From positions 1-5,652 of the forward strand of contig CAZNYF010000172.1 in assembly GCA_964577195.1 (NCBI GenBank): a DNA stretch of 5,652 nucleotides, read 5' to 3'. Source of the DNA: HyVt-560 sp964577195. Lineage in GTDB: Bacteria > Pseudomonadota > Gammaproteobacteria > UWMA-0217. Position 1 is the stretch's first letter; each line of letters opens with the position of its first letter. This document shows, in pieces, positions 5,601-5,652 of the stretch. Below the pieces are notes generated by a model that was not told the DNA's origin, searched no databases, and was given only the letters and a program-made list of their open reading frames with translations. A program made the translations under genes and the position numbers.

Positions 5601-5648
5601 ATGTGTCCAAGGATGGACGGTACATAGAAAATGCAGGAGCAATTTTCT
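5601..5648. repeat. Two adjacent imperfect hairpins, probable intergenic palindromic repeat
   Basis: Hairpin 1 (5601-5625) pairs ATGT with ACAT and GTCC (5605-5608) with GGAC (5615-5618) around the loop AAGGAT, with GGT bulged on the right. Hairpin 2 (5626-5648) pairs AGAAAAT with ATTTTCT and GC with GC around the loop AGGA, with one bulged A. They stand back to back with no spacer. Paired imperfect palindromes between genes are typical of dispersed REP-like repeats in gammaproteobacteria. The pairing is seen directly; membership of a repeat family is inference because only one copy is in view. No T-run follows inside the window, so a terminator role is not supported. Confidence 0.45.
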
Positions 5649-5652
5649 TGAA

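Noticed and set aside
5635..5652. AGGAG at 5635-5639 followed 8 nt later by TTG at 5648, as the start of the next gene.
   Set aside because: AGGAG forms the loop and first right-arm base of a good hairpin, TTG overlaps the end of the right arm, and only five bases remain in the window, so no coding evidence exists.
1..5652. CRISPR arrays, tRNA or rRNA genes, insertion sequences, prophage or defence genes.
   Set aside because: None is visible on either strand; coding density is high and all genes are core metabolic or gyrase genes.

Overview
The window is a stretch of gammaproteobacterial core chromosome of moderate GC, with every gene on the + strand. The order is the 3' end of gyrA, then serC, a short-type serA, pheA, hisC and tyrA. 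A gyrA-serC-pheA-hisC-tyrA arrangement is known from Pseudomonas and related gamma- and betaproteobacteria, and the protein motifs agree. I cannot name the genus. The variation on that theme is a serA placed between serC and pheA.

Layout. Positions 1-283 are the last blade and acidic tail of DNA gyrase subunit A, followed by a perfect 13-bp stem terminator (296-335). serC starts only 22 nt after the T-tract. serC and serA overlap by 8 nt. A 94-nt gap (2603-2696) separates serA from pheA and holds a short inverted repeat and a 14-codon mini-ORF. pheA is interrupted by exactly 100 N (3098-3197), almost certainly an assembly placeholder, and about 300 nt of coding sequence are probably missing there. 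hisC follows pheA after 5 nt, and tyrA overlaps hisC by 4 nt (GTGA). The last 84 nt carry two adjacent imperfect hairpins that look like an intergenic palindromic repeat. The window ends before the next gene.

How the genes work together. SerA and SerC do the first two steps of phosphorylated serine synthesis (3-phosphoglycerate to 3-phosphohydroxypyruvate to phosphoserine). PheA converts chorismate to prephenate and phenylpyruvate, TyrA converts prephenate to 4-hydroxyphenylpyruvate, and the HisC-type aminotransferase in this context probably supplies the final transamination to phenylalanine and tyrosine, with or without a role in histidine synthesis. The cluster is a combined serine and aromatic amino-acid module. 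The tight spacing within serC-serA and within pheA-hisC-tyrA suggests two co-transcribed blocks or one operon.

Nothing here is a new defence, mobile or RNA system. The points worth a second look are the serA insertion, the wrong gap length in pheA, several starts without a Shine-Dalgarno sequence, a reversal of G/C strand skew along the operon, the non-acidic cofactor-site residues of TyrA, and the paired hairpins at the end.
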